DNA of 7,158 nucleotides from Boseongicola sp. SB0675_bin_26 (lineage in GTDB: Bacteria > Pseudomonadota > Alphaproteobacteria > Rhodobacterales > Rhodobacteraceae). This document shows, piece by piece, positions 1 to 6,529 of the stretch; position 1 is the first letter of the stretch, and each line of letters opens with the position of its first letter. The stretch is from the NCBI GenBank assembly GCA_009843725.1, contig VYCX01000026.1, positions 1-7,158 on the forward strand. Reading direction: 5' to 3'. Below the pieces are notes generated by a model that was not told where the DNA came from, ran no database searches, and saw nothing but the letters and a program-made list of their open reading frames with translations. The translations under genes and the position numbers were made by a program.

Positions 1-435
1 ATTGCCGGGACCATTCAGGGCCTGATCTTTGTCCACGTTGTCTACGGCATCGGGTTTACGACCCTGTTCTTTCGCAACTACTATGTCACGATACCGGTTG
101 AACTTACCAAGGCTGCCAAGGTCGATGGGGCAGGGTTCTTCCGTATTTTCTGTTCGATATTCCTTCCGCTATCGCTGCCAATCATCGTTGTGACTGTCAT
201 CTGGCAATTCACCCAGATCTGGAACGATTTCCTGTTCGGCGTGTCGTTCAGCCAAGCCGGAACTCAACCCGTGACCGTGGCCCTCAACAACATCGTGAAT
301 TCGACTACGGGCGTCAAAGAATACAACGTTGCCATGGCGGCCGCGATCATTGCGGCCTTTCCGACGCTGCTCGTCTACGTCGTGGCGGGCAAGTACTTCA
401 TCCGCGGTCTGACCGCCGGGTCTGTGAAAGGATAA
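1..435 (+). CDS. Sugar ABC transporter permease, MalG type (5' end cut by window edge)
   Basis: This is the last 144 residues of an inner-membrane permease of a carbohydrate ABC importer (binding-protein-dependent permease family, MalG/UgpE side). The reading frame is open from base 1, so the start lies outside the window. The cytoplasmic EAA loop that docks on the ATPase is clear: Glu34-Leu-Thr-Lys-Ala-Ala-Lys-Val-Asp-Gly-Ala, then Ile53-Phe-Leu-Pro-Leu (numbered from the first visible codon). Hydrophobic segments lie around residues 5-24, 53-73 and 104-130. The C-terminus (Lys-Tyr-Phe-Ile-Arg-Gly-Leu-Thr-Ala-Gly-Ser-Val-Lys-Gly) is the usual ending of MalG-type permeases. The TAA stop is five bases before the ATPase start and overlaps its ribosome binding site, so the two genes are one transcript. 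Other permease and solute-binding-protein genes probably lie upstream. The transported sugar cannot be read from this part. Confidence 0.93.
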   Translation: MAGTIQGLIFVHVVYGIGFTTLFFRNYYVTIPVELTKAAKVDGAGFFRIFCSIFLPLSLPIIVVTVIWQFTQIWNDFLFGVSFSQAGTQPVTVALNNIVNSTTGVKEYNVAMAAAIIAAFPTLLVYVVAGKYFIRGLTAGSVKG

Positions 436-440
436 TTCCG

Positions 441-1538
441 ATGGCTCCGATCCTTGAAATCCAGAATCTCTACAAGAACTACGGGTCACTGGAGATCCTG
501 ACGGACATCAATGTGTCGATCGATTCCGGAGACTTCCTGGTCCTTGTCGGCCCTTCCGGCTGCGGCAAGTCGACCCTCTTGAACTGCATCGCCGGCCTGG
601 AACCGATTTCGGGCGGGAAGCTGAGCATCGGCGGGCAGGACATGACGAATGTCAGCCCAAAGGACCGCAACATAGCAATGGTTTTCCAGTCATACGCGCT
701 CTATCCAACGATGAGCGTTGCAAAGAACATCACCTTTGGCATGAAGGTTCGAGGCGTCGATCATTCGACGCAAGAAGCGAAGCTGGCGCAAGTTGCGCAG
801 CAGCTTCAGATCGAGCCATTGCTTGGCCGTCGGCCGGGCCAGCTTTCCGGCGGGCAGCGGCAGCGTGTAGCAATGGGTCGTGCGCTGGTTCGAGACCCCA
901 AGCTGTTCCTGTTCGATGAACCACTTTCGAACCTCGACGCAAAGCTCCGCGTTGAGATGCGAACCGAGATCAAAGCGCTGCACCAGAACCTGGGTGCATC
1001 CATGGTCTACGTGACCCACCATCAGATCGAAGCGAAGACGCTGGCCACGAAGATCGTCGTCATGAAAGGCGGCGAAATCCAGCAGATCGGAACGTCATCC
1101 GAAATCTACAATCGGCCCGCAAACCTGTTCGTGGCAGACTTCATGGGCAGCCCCGCGATGAACCTGATACCGGCCAAGACGCGGTCGAACAACGAAGGCA
1201 CGAACATCGAAATCCTGCGCAAGGACGGGGAACCGATAATTCTGACAGACCAGGTCAATCGCGGTTTGCCGAGCGATGTCATCCTTGGTGTGCGCCCGGA
1301 AGACATCGCGGATCCAGCAATTCGGGGAGGAGGAAACGTGCAGGCTGCGGACTGCATTGTCGACATCGTGGAACCCACCGGCGCAGACACCTATGTCGTC
1401 ATGCAACTGGGCGGCAAGAGCGTGACGGCGCGTCTGCATTCGGAAACGACCGCCCGACCCGGGACGACCCAAAGACTGGCCTTCGATCTAGGCAAGGTGT
1501 CATACTTCGCACCTGACACTGGATTGCGCCTGAACTAG
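441..1538 (+). CDS. Sugar ABC transporter ATP-binding protein, MalK/UgpC/MsmK family
   Basis: This 365-residue ATPase would power the importer whose permease lies just upstream, acting as a dimer on the inner face of the cytoplasmic membrane. The nucleotide-binding domain spans about residues 1-235: Walker A GPSGCGKST at 37-45, Q-loop Gln83, signature LSGGQ at 135-139, Walker B LFLFDE at 155-160, D-loop SNLD at 163-166 and switch His193. The C-terminal MalK-type regulatory (TOBE/OB) region follows from about 236, with GVRPED at 283-288 and Glu-Pro-Thr-Gly-Ala-Asp at 311-316. Length is normal for the family. The start is set by AAGGA at 428-432, eight bases upstream. Oddities: the usual Thr-His-Asp-Gln reads Thr-His-His-Gln (192-195), and the usual Glu-Ala-Met-Thr-Leu-Ala-Asp reads Glu-Ala-Lys-Thr-Leu-Ala-Thr (197-203). 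Family assignment is firm; substrate is unknown. Confidence 0.95.
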   Translation: MAPILEIQNLYKNYGSLEILTDINVSIDSGDFLVLVGPSGCGKSTLLNCIAGLEPISGGKLSIGGQDMTNVSPKDRNIAMVFQSYALYPTMSVAKNITFGMKVRGVDHSTQEAKLAQVAQQLQIEPLLGRRPGQLSGGQRQRVAMGRALVRDPKLFLFDEPLSNLDAKLRVEMRTEIKALHQNLGASMVYVTHHQIEAKTLATKIVVMKGGEIQQIGTSSEIYNRPANLFVADFMGSPAMNLIPAKTRSNNEGTNIEILRKDGEPIILTDQVNRGLPSDVILGVRPEDIADPAIRGGGNVQAADCIVDIVEPTGADTYVVMQLGGKSVTARLHSETTARPGTTQRLAFDLGKVSYFAPDTGLRLN

Positions 1539-1707
1539 GCCGACACTTCCTGCCACGCCTTTGGTCGCGCCGACTTCCGCTTGGCTACCCGCCCCATGCA
1601 GGACCTTCGAACGCACAATCTGATCATTCTGGATCGGAGAAGGAAAGCCCGCACTGCGTCATCGCGCGTTCCGATGGGCGTCAGCAAGCAAGAAGTTGGC
1701 CTGCATG
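1539..1707. other. Gap between convergent importer ATPase and metallopeptidase genes
   Basis: These 169 bases separate the ends of two convergent genes. I see no GC-rich hairpin followed by a T run on either strand, so no terminator can be called. A minus-strand stretch (about 1596 down to 1576) resembles the 5' end of a tRNA-Gln but has no anticodon or T arm. Short minus-strand reading frames here are not supported by any family I recognise. Confidence 0.5.
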
Positions 1708-2112
1708 CTACGTCCACCATTCGTCAATGCTCGCGATGTCCGCGTCCGACCAACCGAAGTGATGCGCAAGTTCGTGAACCACGACATGCGCCACCAGATC
1801 GGAGAGCGACACGTTGCCGCGTTCAATCCACTCCTCCAGAATGGCCCGACGAAAGAGCCAGATCGCGTCCGGTTGCCCACGCTGGTCCGACACCGACTTT
1901 TCCGTGAGCGGGATGCCGTCATAGAGACCCGTCAGTTCAAACGGATCATCAATTTCCAGATCGGCAAGAATGTCGTCTTCTGCAAACTCCTCGACCTGGA
2001 TCACCACTGCGCGGGCATGGTCTCGAAACCTCTTCGGCAAGGCCTCGACAGATGCGACCGCCATGGCCTCGATAACCGCCGCATCCGGCGCCTCTGCCAC
2101 TCGCCAGTCCAT
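1708..2112 (-). CDS. Zincin-like metallopeptidase family protein (small, HExxH)
   Basis: This 134-residue protein belongs, as far as can be read, to the minimal zincin-like metallopeptidase family (Pfam Zincin_1 / former DUF1025), common in Alphaproteobacteria and Actinobacteria. The zinc motif is His113-Glu-Leu-Ala-His117, followed by His-Phe-Gly-Trp-Ser-Asp; the two histidines would bind zinc and Glu114 would be the catalytic base. Upstream, Leu60-Thr-Gly-Leu-Tyr-Asp-Gly-Ile-Pro-Leu-Thr matches the family's conserved leucine/glycine/tyrosine stretch. There is no signal peptide or membrane segment, so it is probably cytoplasmic. The biological substrate of the family is not established. I chose the ATG at 2112 because AGGGAG (plus-strand 2117-2122) sits four bases upstream; a longer version from a GTG at 2157 adds 15 residues without a visible binding site. 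It is divergent from gltX, with only 64 bases between starts. Confidence 0.85.
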   Translation of the reverse strand: MDWRVAEAPDAAVIEAMAVASVEALPKRFRDHARAVVIQVEEFAEDDILADLEIDDPFELTGLYDGIPLTEKSVSDQRGQPDAIWLFRRAILEEWIERGNVSLSDLVAHVVVHELAHHFGWSDADIASIDEWWT

Positions 2113-2116
2113 CACG

Positions 2117-2122
2117 CTCCCT
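2117..2122 (-). promoter_or_regulatory. Ribosome binding site deciding the metallopeptidase start
   Basis: The minus strand reads AGGGAG four bases before the ATG at 2112. The alternative in-frame GTG at 2157 has no comparable purine-rich site, so this motif favours the shorter protein. Confidence 0.7.
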
Positions 2123-2165
2123 ATATGGACAATTCCCGACTCGTGTGAAAGAGGCACTGCCGATC

Positions 2166-2170
2166 AGGAG
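2166..2170 (+). promoter_or_regulatory. Ribosome binding site of gltX
   Basis: AGGAG lies six bases before the ATG at 2177. The reading frame is open well upstream of this ATG, into the opposite-strand metallopeptidase gene, so this site and the conserved Arg-Phe-Ala-Pro-Ser-Pro-Thr-Gly N-terminus together fix the start. Confidence 0.75.
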
Positions 2171-2176
2171 ACCTCG

Positions 2177-3496
2177 ATGACCGTCACCCGTTTCGCGCCA
2201 TCGCCAACCGGCCTCATCCATGTCGGCAATCTGCGTACCGCACTTCTGAACTGGCTGATCGCTCGGAAGGCGGGCGGCATCTTCGTCCTGCGCATCGATG
2301 ACACCGACACGGATCGCTCCCGGCAGGAATATGTCGACGCCATCCGGGCGGATCTCGAATGGCTCGGTCTCGGCTGGGACCGGGTCGAGCACCAGTCCGC
2401 CAGGCTTGACCTCTACAACGAAACCGCGGACAGGCTCCGCGACATGGGGCGGTTCTACGAGGCTTGGGAAACCCCCTCCGAACTTCAGCTCAAGCGCAAG
2501 AAGCAAAGGAACATGGGAAGGCCTCCGGTCTACGACCGGGCAGCGCTTGATCTCTCGGACGGCGAAAGGAATCGACTGCGTGCCGAACGCGGCGCGGGTG
2601 CATGGCGCTTCAAGCTGAACCACGCAAGGATCGAGTGGGAAGACCTGATCCTCGGCCACACGTCGATCGACGCAGCCAGCGTGTCGGACCCGGTACTGAT
2701 CAGGCAGGATGGGCGAATCCTCTATACCCTGGCATCGGTCGTCGACGACCTCGACATGGGCGTTACGCACGTGGTTCGCGGTTCGGACCACGTGACGAAC
2801 ACCGCTGCCCAGATCCAGGCGATGGAGGCGCTCGGGGGGCGACCTCCGGGATTCGCCCATCACTCGCTGCTGACCGATGCCAAGGGCGAACCGCTGGCAA
2901 AGCGGCTGAAAGCGCTCAGCCTGCGTGAGTTGCGTGCGCAAGGCGTCGAACCGATGGCAGTCCTTTCGCTCATGGCAAGGCTTGGATCATCCGACCCGGT
3001 CAAGCTGTGCGCCAGCCACGACGAATTGATCGAAGGCTTCGACATCGCGCGATTCGGTGTCGCGCCCACGAAATTCGACCCAGCGGACCTGGAACCTCTC
3101 ACGATGCGCATTGTGCACGGCCTCGCCGTCGAGGAGGTCGCGGATCACTTGAGCGCCGTTCCTGAAGAGTTGCGTGAGCAGTACTGGCATGCCGTGCGCG
3201 CCAACGTCTCGCGACGCTCAGAGGCAGGCGACTGGTGGCAAGCCCTTGCAGAGACGGGTCCGCCGGACGTTGCCGAAGAGGATCGCGAATTCGTCAGCGA
3301 GGCGTTCGCCCTGCTTCCGGCACCCCCATACGACAGGGCAACCTGGCCCACCTGGACAGCCGCCGTCGGGAACAAGACCGGACGAAGGGGCAAGAGCCTG
3401 TTCATGCCGCTCCGCCTGGCAATCACCGGCCAGACGCGAGGTCCCGAAATGGCGGATGTCATGCCGCTTCTCCAGAAGAAGCCAGGCGCTCGATGA
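2177..3496 (+). CDS. gltX: Glutamate--tRNA ligase, short alphaproteobacterial type
   Basis: This 439-residue class I aminoacyl-tRNA synthetase attaches glutamate to tRNA in the cytoplasm. The N-terminus Thr-Arg-Phe-Ala-Pro-Ser-Pro-Thr-Gly carries the HIGH-type signature as His15-Val-Gly-Asn18. Other catalytic-domain landmarks are Leu38-Arg-Ile-Asp-Asp-Thr-Asp-Thr-Asp, Gly115-Arg-Pro-Pro-Val-Tyr-Asp, Trp143-Arg-Phe-Lys and Val199-Val-Arg-Gly-Ser-Asp-His. The C-terminal part has Gly402-Arg-Arg-Gly-Lys-Ser-Leu-Phe-Met-Pro-Leu-Arg-Leu, typical of GltX. Length and the Glu-Thr-Pro / Leu-Lys-Arg-Lys segment (98-109) match the shorter of the two GltX forms often found in Alphaproteobacteria, which lacks the zinc cysteines of E. 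coli GltX. Such organisms usually make Gln-tRNA by transamidation, so this copy could charge tRNA-Glu, tRNA-Gln or both; sequence alone does not say. The KMSKS loop is divergent: Leu240-Ala-Lys-Arg-Leu. A full-length GluQ-RS is excluded because the anticodon-binding domain is present. Confidence 0.93.
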   Translation: MTVTRFAPSPTGLIHVGNLRTALLNWLIARKAGGIFVLRIDDTDTDRSRQEYVDAIRADLEWLGLGWDRVEHQSARLDLYNETADRLRDMGRFYEAWETPSELQLKRKKQRNMGRPPVYDRAALDLSDGERNRLRAERGAGAWRFKLNHARIEWEDLILGHTSIDAASVSDPVLIRQDGRILYTLASVVDDLDMGVTHVVRGSDHVTNTAAQIQAMEALGGRPPGFAHHSLLTDAKGEPLAKRLKALSLRELRAQGVEPMAVLSLMARLGSSDPVKLCASHDELIEGFDIARFGVAPTKFDPADLEPLTMRIVHGLAVEEVADHLSAVPEELREQYWHAVRANVSRRSEAGDWWQALAETGPPDVAEEDREFVSEAFALLPAPPYDRATWPTWTAAVGNKTGRRGKSLFMPLRLAITGQTRGPEMADVMPLLQKKPGAR

Positions 3497-3527
3497 CCTG
3501 GCAGCGCACCCGCCTCGTGAGCGTCCG

Positions 3528-3580
3528 CCCGGCAAGGTCACGCCTGTCCACGGGTTCGAAGGGCGATCGCTTTTGCCGGG
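3528..3580 (+). repeat. Inverted repeat / possible leader hairpin upstream of pfkB
   Basis: In the 130-base gap between gltX and pfkB, CCCGGCAA (3528-3535) is exactly complementary to TTGCCGGG (3573-3580). Two further G-U pairs in RNA (3536-3537 with 3571-3572) would extend the stem to ten pairs. The loop holds a possible inner CGCC/GGCG stem (3541-3544 with 3562-3565). No T run follows, so it is not a standard intrinsic terminator. It may be a structured pfkB leader, or chance in GC-rich DNA. Confidence 0.35.
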
Positions 3581-3626
3581 ACCATGCCGACCTTCGCTCG
3601 CAGCCCCTCTCAAGGAACACCGGCCA

Positions 3627-4580
3627 ATGAAGTCCCACATTCTGACCATTACCCTGAACCCGACCGTCGATTTCTCAACGACGGCACCGGAGATCGTGGC
3701 CGAATTGAAGCTGCGCTGTTCGGAGCCACAGATCGATCCGGGCGGCGGAGGCATCAACGTCGCGCGGGCCGTCAAGCTTCTGGGCGGCCAAGCCACGGCG
3801 CTCGTTGCCATCGGCGGCGCCACGGGCGCGCATCTCCTGCAACTGCTCGCGCTCGAGGGCGTGCCCACTGTCGCCTTTCAGGGACCGGGCGAGACGCGCC
3901 AATCCATGTCGGTGATCGATCGGGCGTCAAGGGAGCAATTCCGATTCGTCATGCCGGGACCGGTGTGGCAGGAGCACGATGTGCCGCGCGCACTCGACTC
4001 GGTCGACCAAGCGGCGGGCGAGGACACGCTAGTCGTGCTCTCCGGAAGCCAGCCACCCGGTGTCGCCAAGGACTTTCCGTCCATCCTTGCGGATCATGTG
4101 GCGGGACGGCGGGCGCACCTCATTGTCGATACGTCCGGACCGGCCCTGCTCCATCTCGCCGAGAAGCCGCACGACGCCGTCTACGTCCTGCGCATGGACG
4201 GCGAGGAAGGCGAAGAGCTGGCAGGTCGCCCCCTGCCCACGCGAGCCGACACGGCCACGTTCGCGCGCGGGCTTGTCGACAAGGGCGTGGCCCGTGTCGT
4301 CATCGTCGCCCGAGGCGCGGACGGATCGGTGCTGGCAGACAAGGACGGGGCATGGCACGCCGTCAGCCCGCCCGGACCGGTTGTCTCGAAGGTCGGAGCG
4401 GGCGACAGCTTCGTCGGCGCCTTCACGCTCGCGCTTGCCAGCGCGGAGCCGGTCGGCGAATGCCTGCGATGGGGCGTGGCGGCGGCAAGCGCGGCCGTCT
4501 CGACGGAAGCAACCAGGCTCTGCGATCCCGAGACAACCGAGCGAAACCGGGCTGCATGCAAGCTCACGCCGTTGGGGTGA
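3627..4580 (+). CDS. pfkB: 6-phosphofructokinase, PfkB (ribokinase) family, Pfk-2-like
   Basis: This 317-residue cytoplasmic sugar kinase most resembles E. coli Pfk-2, which phosphorylates fructose 6-phosphate to fructose 1,6-bisphosphate with ATP. Shared landmarks are Lys28-Leu-Arg-Cys, the substrate-binding Pro38-Gly-Gly-Gly-Gly-Ile-Asn-Val-Ala-Arg, Gly63-Gly-Ala-Thr-Gly, Arg106-Phe-Val-Met-Pro-Gly, Leu138-Ser-Gly-Ser-Gln-Pro-Pro-Gly, the anion hole and catalytic base Val256-Gly-Ala-Gly-Asp260-Ser, and Thr296-Arg-Leu-Cys near the end. The start is the ATG at 3627, where the protein aligns with Pfk-2; AAGGA at 3612-3616 lies ten bases upstream, rather far. The frame stays open upstream only because of GC-rich sequence overlapping gltX. 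Oddity: where Pfk-2 has Lys-Pro-Asn-x-x-Glu, this protein has Arg189-Met-Asp191-Gly-Glu-Glu194. Related activities (1-phosphofructokinase, tagatose 6-phosphate kinase) are less likely but not excluded. GC is high compared with the upstream importer. Confidence 0.9.
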   Translation: MKSHILTITLNPTVDFSTTAPEIVAELKLRCSEPQIDPGGGGINVARAVKLLGGQATALVAIGGATGAHLLQLLALEGVPTVAFQGPGETRQSMSVIDRASREQFRFVMPGPVWQEHDVPRALDSVDQAAGEDTLVVLSGSQPPGVAKDFPSILADHVAGRRAHLIVDTSGPALLHLAEKPHDAVYVLRMDGEEGEELAGRPLPTRADTATFARGLVDKGVARVVIVARGADGSVLADKDGAWHAVSPPGPVVSKVGAGDSFVGAFTLALASAEPVGECLRWGVAAASAAVSTEATRLCDPETTERNRAACKLTPLG

Positions 4581-4589
4581 TGCAGCCCG
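4548..4589. terminator. Perfect 10-bp inverted repeat over the pfkB stop, possible bidirectional terminator
   Basis: CGGGCTGCAT (4548-4557) and ATGCAGCCCG (4580-4589) are exact reverse complements with a 22-base loop. The right arm begins at the last base of the pfkB TGA stop. The element sits at the junction of two convergent genes, where a shared terminator is expected. Against this, the plus strand has no T run afterwards and the minus strand only GTTT, and the loop is long. It could instead be a 3' RNA-stabilising hairpin. Confidence 0.4.
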
Positions 4590-4613
4590 TGGCCCGTCGT
4601 GACCGCGTCACGT

Positions 4614-5375
4614 TCATGACTTCAGCCTGAAACCGGTCCGGAAAATCCACCAGACGATGCCCAGGCAGAGGCCCGCAAAGACGAATATCGCGGCCAGGCT
4701 TGCCACGACCGGCACATCCGCGGTGCCGAAAAAGGACCACCGGAATCCGGAGACCAGGTAAAGCACCGGATTCAGCAAGGACACGTTCTGCCAGAACGGA
4801 GGAAGCATGCTGACCGAGTAGAAGGATCCGCCGAGGAAGACGAGCGGCGTGACAACGAGGAGCGGCACCAGGTTCAGCTGCTCGAAATTCCGCGCCCAGA
4901 TGCCAAGTATGAACCCGAGCAGCGAGAAGCTCACCGAAGTCAGCACCAGGAACGCCAGCATGAGCACCGGATGGACGATGCTGAAATCCACAAAGAACAG
5001 GGACGTCACGAGAATGATGAGCCCGATCAGCATCGACTTGGTGGCGGCAGCGCCAACATAGCCGATCACGATTTCAAGCGACGAGATGGGTGCCGACAAC
5101 ACCTCGTAAATCGTGCCGATGAACTTCGGAAAGTAGATTCCGAATCCTGCATTCTGGACCGATTGCTGCAGGACCGTCAGCATGATCAGCCCTGGCACGA
5201 TGAAGGCCCCGTAGTCCACGCTCTCGATCTCGGGCATGCGACTGCCGATGGCGGCGCCAAAGACTACAAAATACAGCGCCGTCGAAACCACCGGCGACAC
5301 GATCGACTGGAGGATGGAACGGAAGAATCGCCCCATTTCGAAACGCCAGATTGCGGCGATGCCGTACCAGTTCAT
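4614..5375 (-). CDS. yadH: ABC-2 type transporter permease, YadH-like
   Basis: This 253-residue inner-membrane protein is the membrane half of an ABC exporter and closely follows E. coli YadH in length and motifs. About six hydrophobic segments can be seen, near residues 24-44, 57-75, 104-130, 136-160, 168-186 and 222-245. The ABC-2 signature is clear: Phe180-Leu-Gly-Gly-Ser-Phe-Tyr, then Leu191-Pro-Pro-Phe-Trp, Asn202-Pro-Val and Gly210-Phe-Arg212. Also family-like are Phe58-Ile-Val-Pro-Gly-Leu-Ile-Met and Ile104-Gly-Tyr-Val-Gly. The ATG overlaps the TGA of the ATPase gene as ATGA, and GGAGGA lies just upstream inside that gene, so the two proteins are made in step. The exported substrate is unknown; E. 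coli YadGH is itself poorly characterised, and related two-gene systems export drugs or polysaccharide-type molecules. The gene is convergent with pfkB, 33 bases apart. Confidence 0.93.
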   Translation of the reverse strand: MNWYGIAAIWRFEMGRFFRSILQSIVSPVVSTALYFVVFGAAIGSRMPEIESVDYGAFIVPGLIMLTVLQQSVQNAGFGIYFPKFIGTIYEVLSAPISSLEIVIGYVGAAATKSMLIGLIILVTSLFFVDFSIVHPVLMLAFLVLTSVSFSLLGFILGIWARNFEQLNLVPLLVVTPLVFLGGSFYSVSMLPPFWQNVSLLNPVLYLVSGFRWSFFGTADVPVVASLAAIFVFAGLCLGIVWWIFRTGFRLKS

Positions 5376-6301
5376 GCAACTTCCTCCCGAACCAGGCGCA
5401 CGAAGATGTCTTCGAGCGAACTCTGGCGAGTCTGGATGTCAGACAAGACCAGCCCGGCGGCTTGCACCGCCGTGAGCAGGCGCGTGATTCCCGTGCGCTC
5501 TCCGGTCGCCTTATAGGCATAGATCAGCGACGTGCCGTCCCCGGAACGGACCAAATCGTATTCGGCGAGCGCGTCCGGGATGGCTTCGACGGGCTCCGTC
5601 AGCTTGATCCGGATTTCCTTCCGGCCAAGACGCTGCATGAGCGCGGACTTTTCCTCGACCAGCAGCAGTTCACCGGAATTGATCACGCCGATCCGGTCGG
5701 CGATGGCCTCGGCTTCCTCGATGTAGTGCGTGGTCAGGATGATCGTGACTCCCTCCTCGCGCAGCCGCTTTACCAGCGCCCACATGTCGCGGCGAAGCTC
5801 GACATCCACGCCAGCCGTCGGCTCGTCCAGGAACAGGACGCGCGGCTCGTGCGACAGGGCCTTGGCGATCAGGACCCGGCGCCGCATGCCGCCGGACAGC
5901 TCGGACGTCCTGCTGTCCCGCTTGTCATAAAGCGCGAGGTCCTTCAGCACGCCGTCGACCAGCGCATCGTTGCGTGGCTTGCCGAACAGGCCGCGCGAGA
6001 AGCGCAGCGTGCTTTGCACGAACTCAAAGGGCTCGAGATTGATTTCCTGGGGCACAAGTCCGATCAGCTTGCGTGTCTTGCGCCATTCGGACTGCACGTC
6101 GTGCCCACCTACCGAAATTCGTCCGAACGTGGGCCGGGCGATCCCGCAAATCGTCGAAATCAGCGTTGTCTTGCCCGCACCGTTCGGCCCGAGAAGCGCA
6201 AGGATCTCGCCTTCCTCGATGTCGAGCGTGACACCTTTCAGGGCCTCGAACCCGTTGTCATAAGTCTTGCGAAGGTCCTCGACCTTGACGATGCTTGGCA
6301 T
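5372..6301 (-). CDS. yadG: ABC transporter ATP-binding protein, YadG-like
   Basis: This 309-residue ATPase drives the YadH-like permease encoded immediately downstream. It is almost the length of E. coli YadG (308) and carries Walker A GPNGAGKT at 38-45, Q-loop Gln85 in Gly-Leu-Val-Pro-Gln-Glu, signature LSGGM at 135-139, Walker B VLFLDE at 155-160, Ala-Gly-Val-Asp at 163-166 and switch His192 in Thr-Thr-His-Tyr. The C-terminal part ends with Ser-Leu-Glu-Asp-Ile-Phe-Val-Arg-Leu, typical of exporter ATPases of the DrrA/YadG/CcmA group. I chose the ATG at 6301, which aligns with YadG and has GGGAGGA five bases upstream; an upstream in-frame ATG at 6343 would add 14 residues that do not look conserved. 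Its end overlaps the permease start by four bases. Any promoter must be in the 228-base gap after rpsD, or transcription continues from rpsD; neither can be settled by eye. Confidence 0.94.
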   Translation of the reverse strand: MPSIVKVEDLRKTYDNGFEALKGVTLDIEEGEILALLGPNGAGKTTLISTICGIARPTFGRISVGGHDVQSEWRKTRKLIGLVPQEINLEPFEFVQSTLRFSRGLFGKPRNDALVDGVLKDLALYDKRDSRTSELSGGMRRRVLIAKALSHEPRVLFLDEPTAGVDVELRRDMWALVKRLREEGVTIILTTHYIEEAEAIADRIGVINSGELLLVEEKSALMQRLGRKEIRIKLTEPVEAIPDALAEYDLVRSGDGTSLIYAYKATGERTGITRLLTAVQAAGLVLSDIQTRQSSLEDIFVRLVREEVA

Positions 6302-6529
6302 GGGAATCCTCCCTTGAGCCGCAAACATGGATCCGAGCGGCATTTTCCGAGACCGAGGCGCGCTTCACGGGCACGATGCGACAGACCGCCTCGCTGCGAC
6401 GCGTGCCGAACCGGACAGCAATGCGAAAGCATGTTCCTCCCCGGGATCAGGGCAGCCGGCATTTCCGCTCAAGCGCGCGCAGGACCGCAACCTCGTCGTG
6501 CCGGCAACCCGTCCCGCCGGTCGACGCGA
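6302..6529 (-). other. Gap between rpsD and yadG
   Basis: This 228-base stretch should hold the end of the rpsD transcript and the yadGH promoter. I can see only weak structure: CCGGC/GCCGG (6501-6505 with 6516-6520) ten bases past the rpsD stop, and GCCGGCA/TGCCGGC (6455-6461 with 6499-6505). Neither has a following T run on the minus strand. No -35/-10 pair stands out and no reading frame here looks real. Confidence 0.4.
6307..6313 (-). promoter_or_regulatory. Ribosome binding site deciding the yadG start
   Basis: The minus strand reads GGGAGGA five bases before the ATG at 6301, a near-perfect anti-16S match. It lies inside the longer reading frame from 6343, so it argues against that longer start. 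Confidence 0.8.

Noticed and set aside
1540..1598. A minus-strand stretch (TGGGGCGGGTAGCCAAGCGG, from 1596) resembling the 5' end of a tRNA-Gln
   Set aside because: There is a two-base insertion before the D arm, no five-pair anticodon stem, and no T arm with GTTCGA downstream. It is either chance or too damaged to call a tRNA remnant.
1535..1720. A 61-codon minus-strand reading frame ending in a basic tail (Val-Ala-Lys-Arg-Lys-Ser-Ala-Arg-Pro-Lys)
   Set aside because: It overlaps the ends of both flanking genes, has no good ribosome binding site, and matches no family I recognise.
1949..2941. Long minus-strand open frame opposite gltX
   Set aside because: It is a shadow of the gltX gene: no family motifs, and it overlaps the real metallopeptidase gene on the same strand in another frame.
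3481..3502. GCCAGG/CCTGGC inverted repeat across the gltX stop codon
   Set aside because: Only six pairs with a ten-base loop and no T run; too weak to call a terminator in GC-rich DNA.
3174..3626. N-terminal extension of pfkB by about 150 codons into gltX
   Set aside because: The extra translation is proline/arginine-rich without known motifs, and the protein from 3627 aligns with the start of E. coli Pfk-2.
6421..6432. Small ATGC-GAAA-GCAT hairpin between rpsD and yadG
   Set aside because: A four-pair stem is expected by chance and nothing around it suggests a function.
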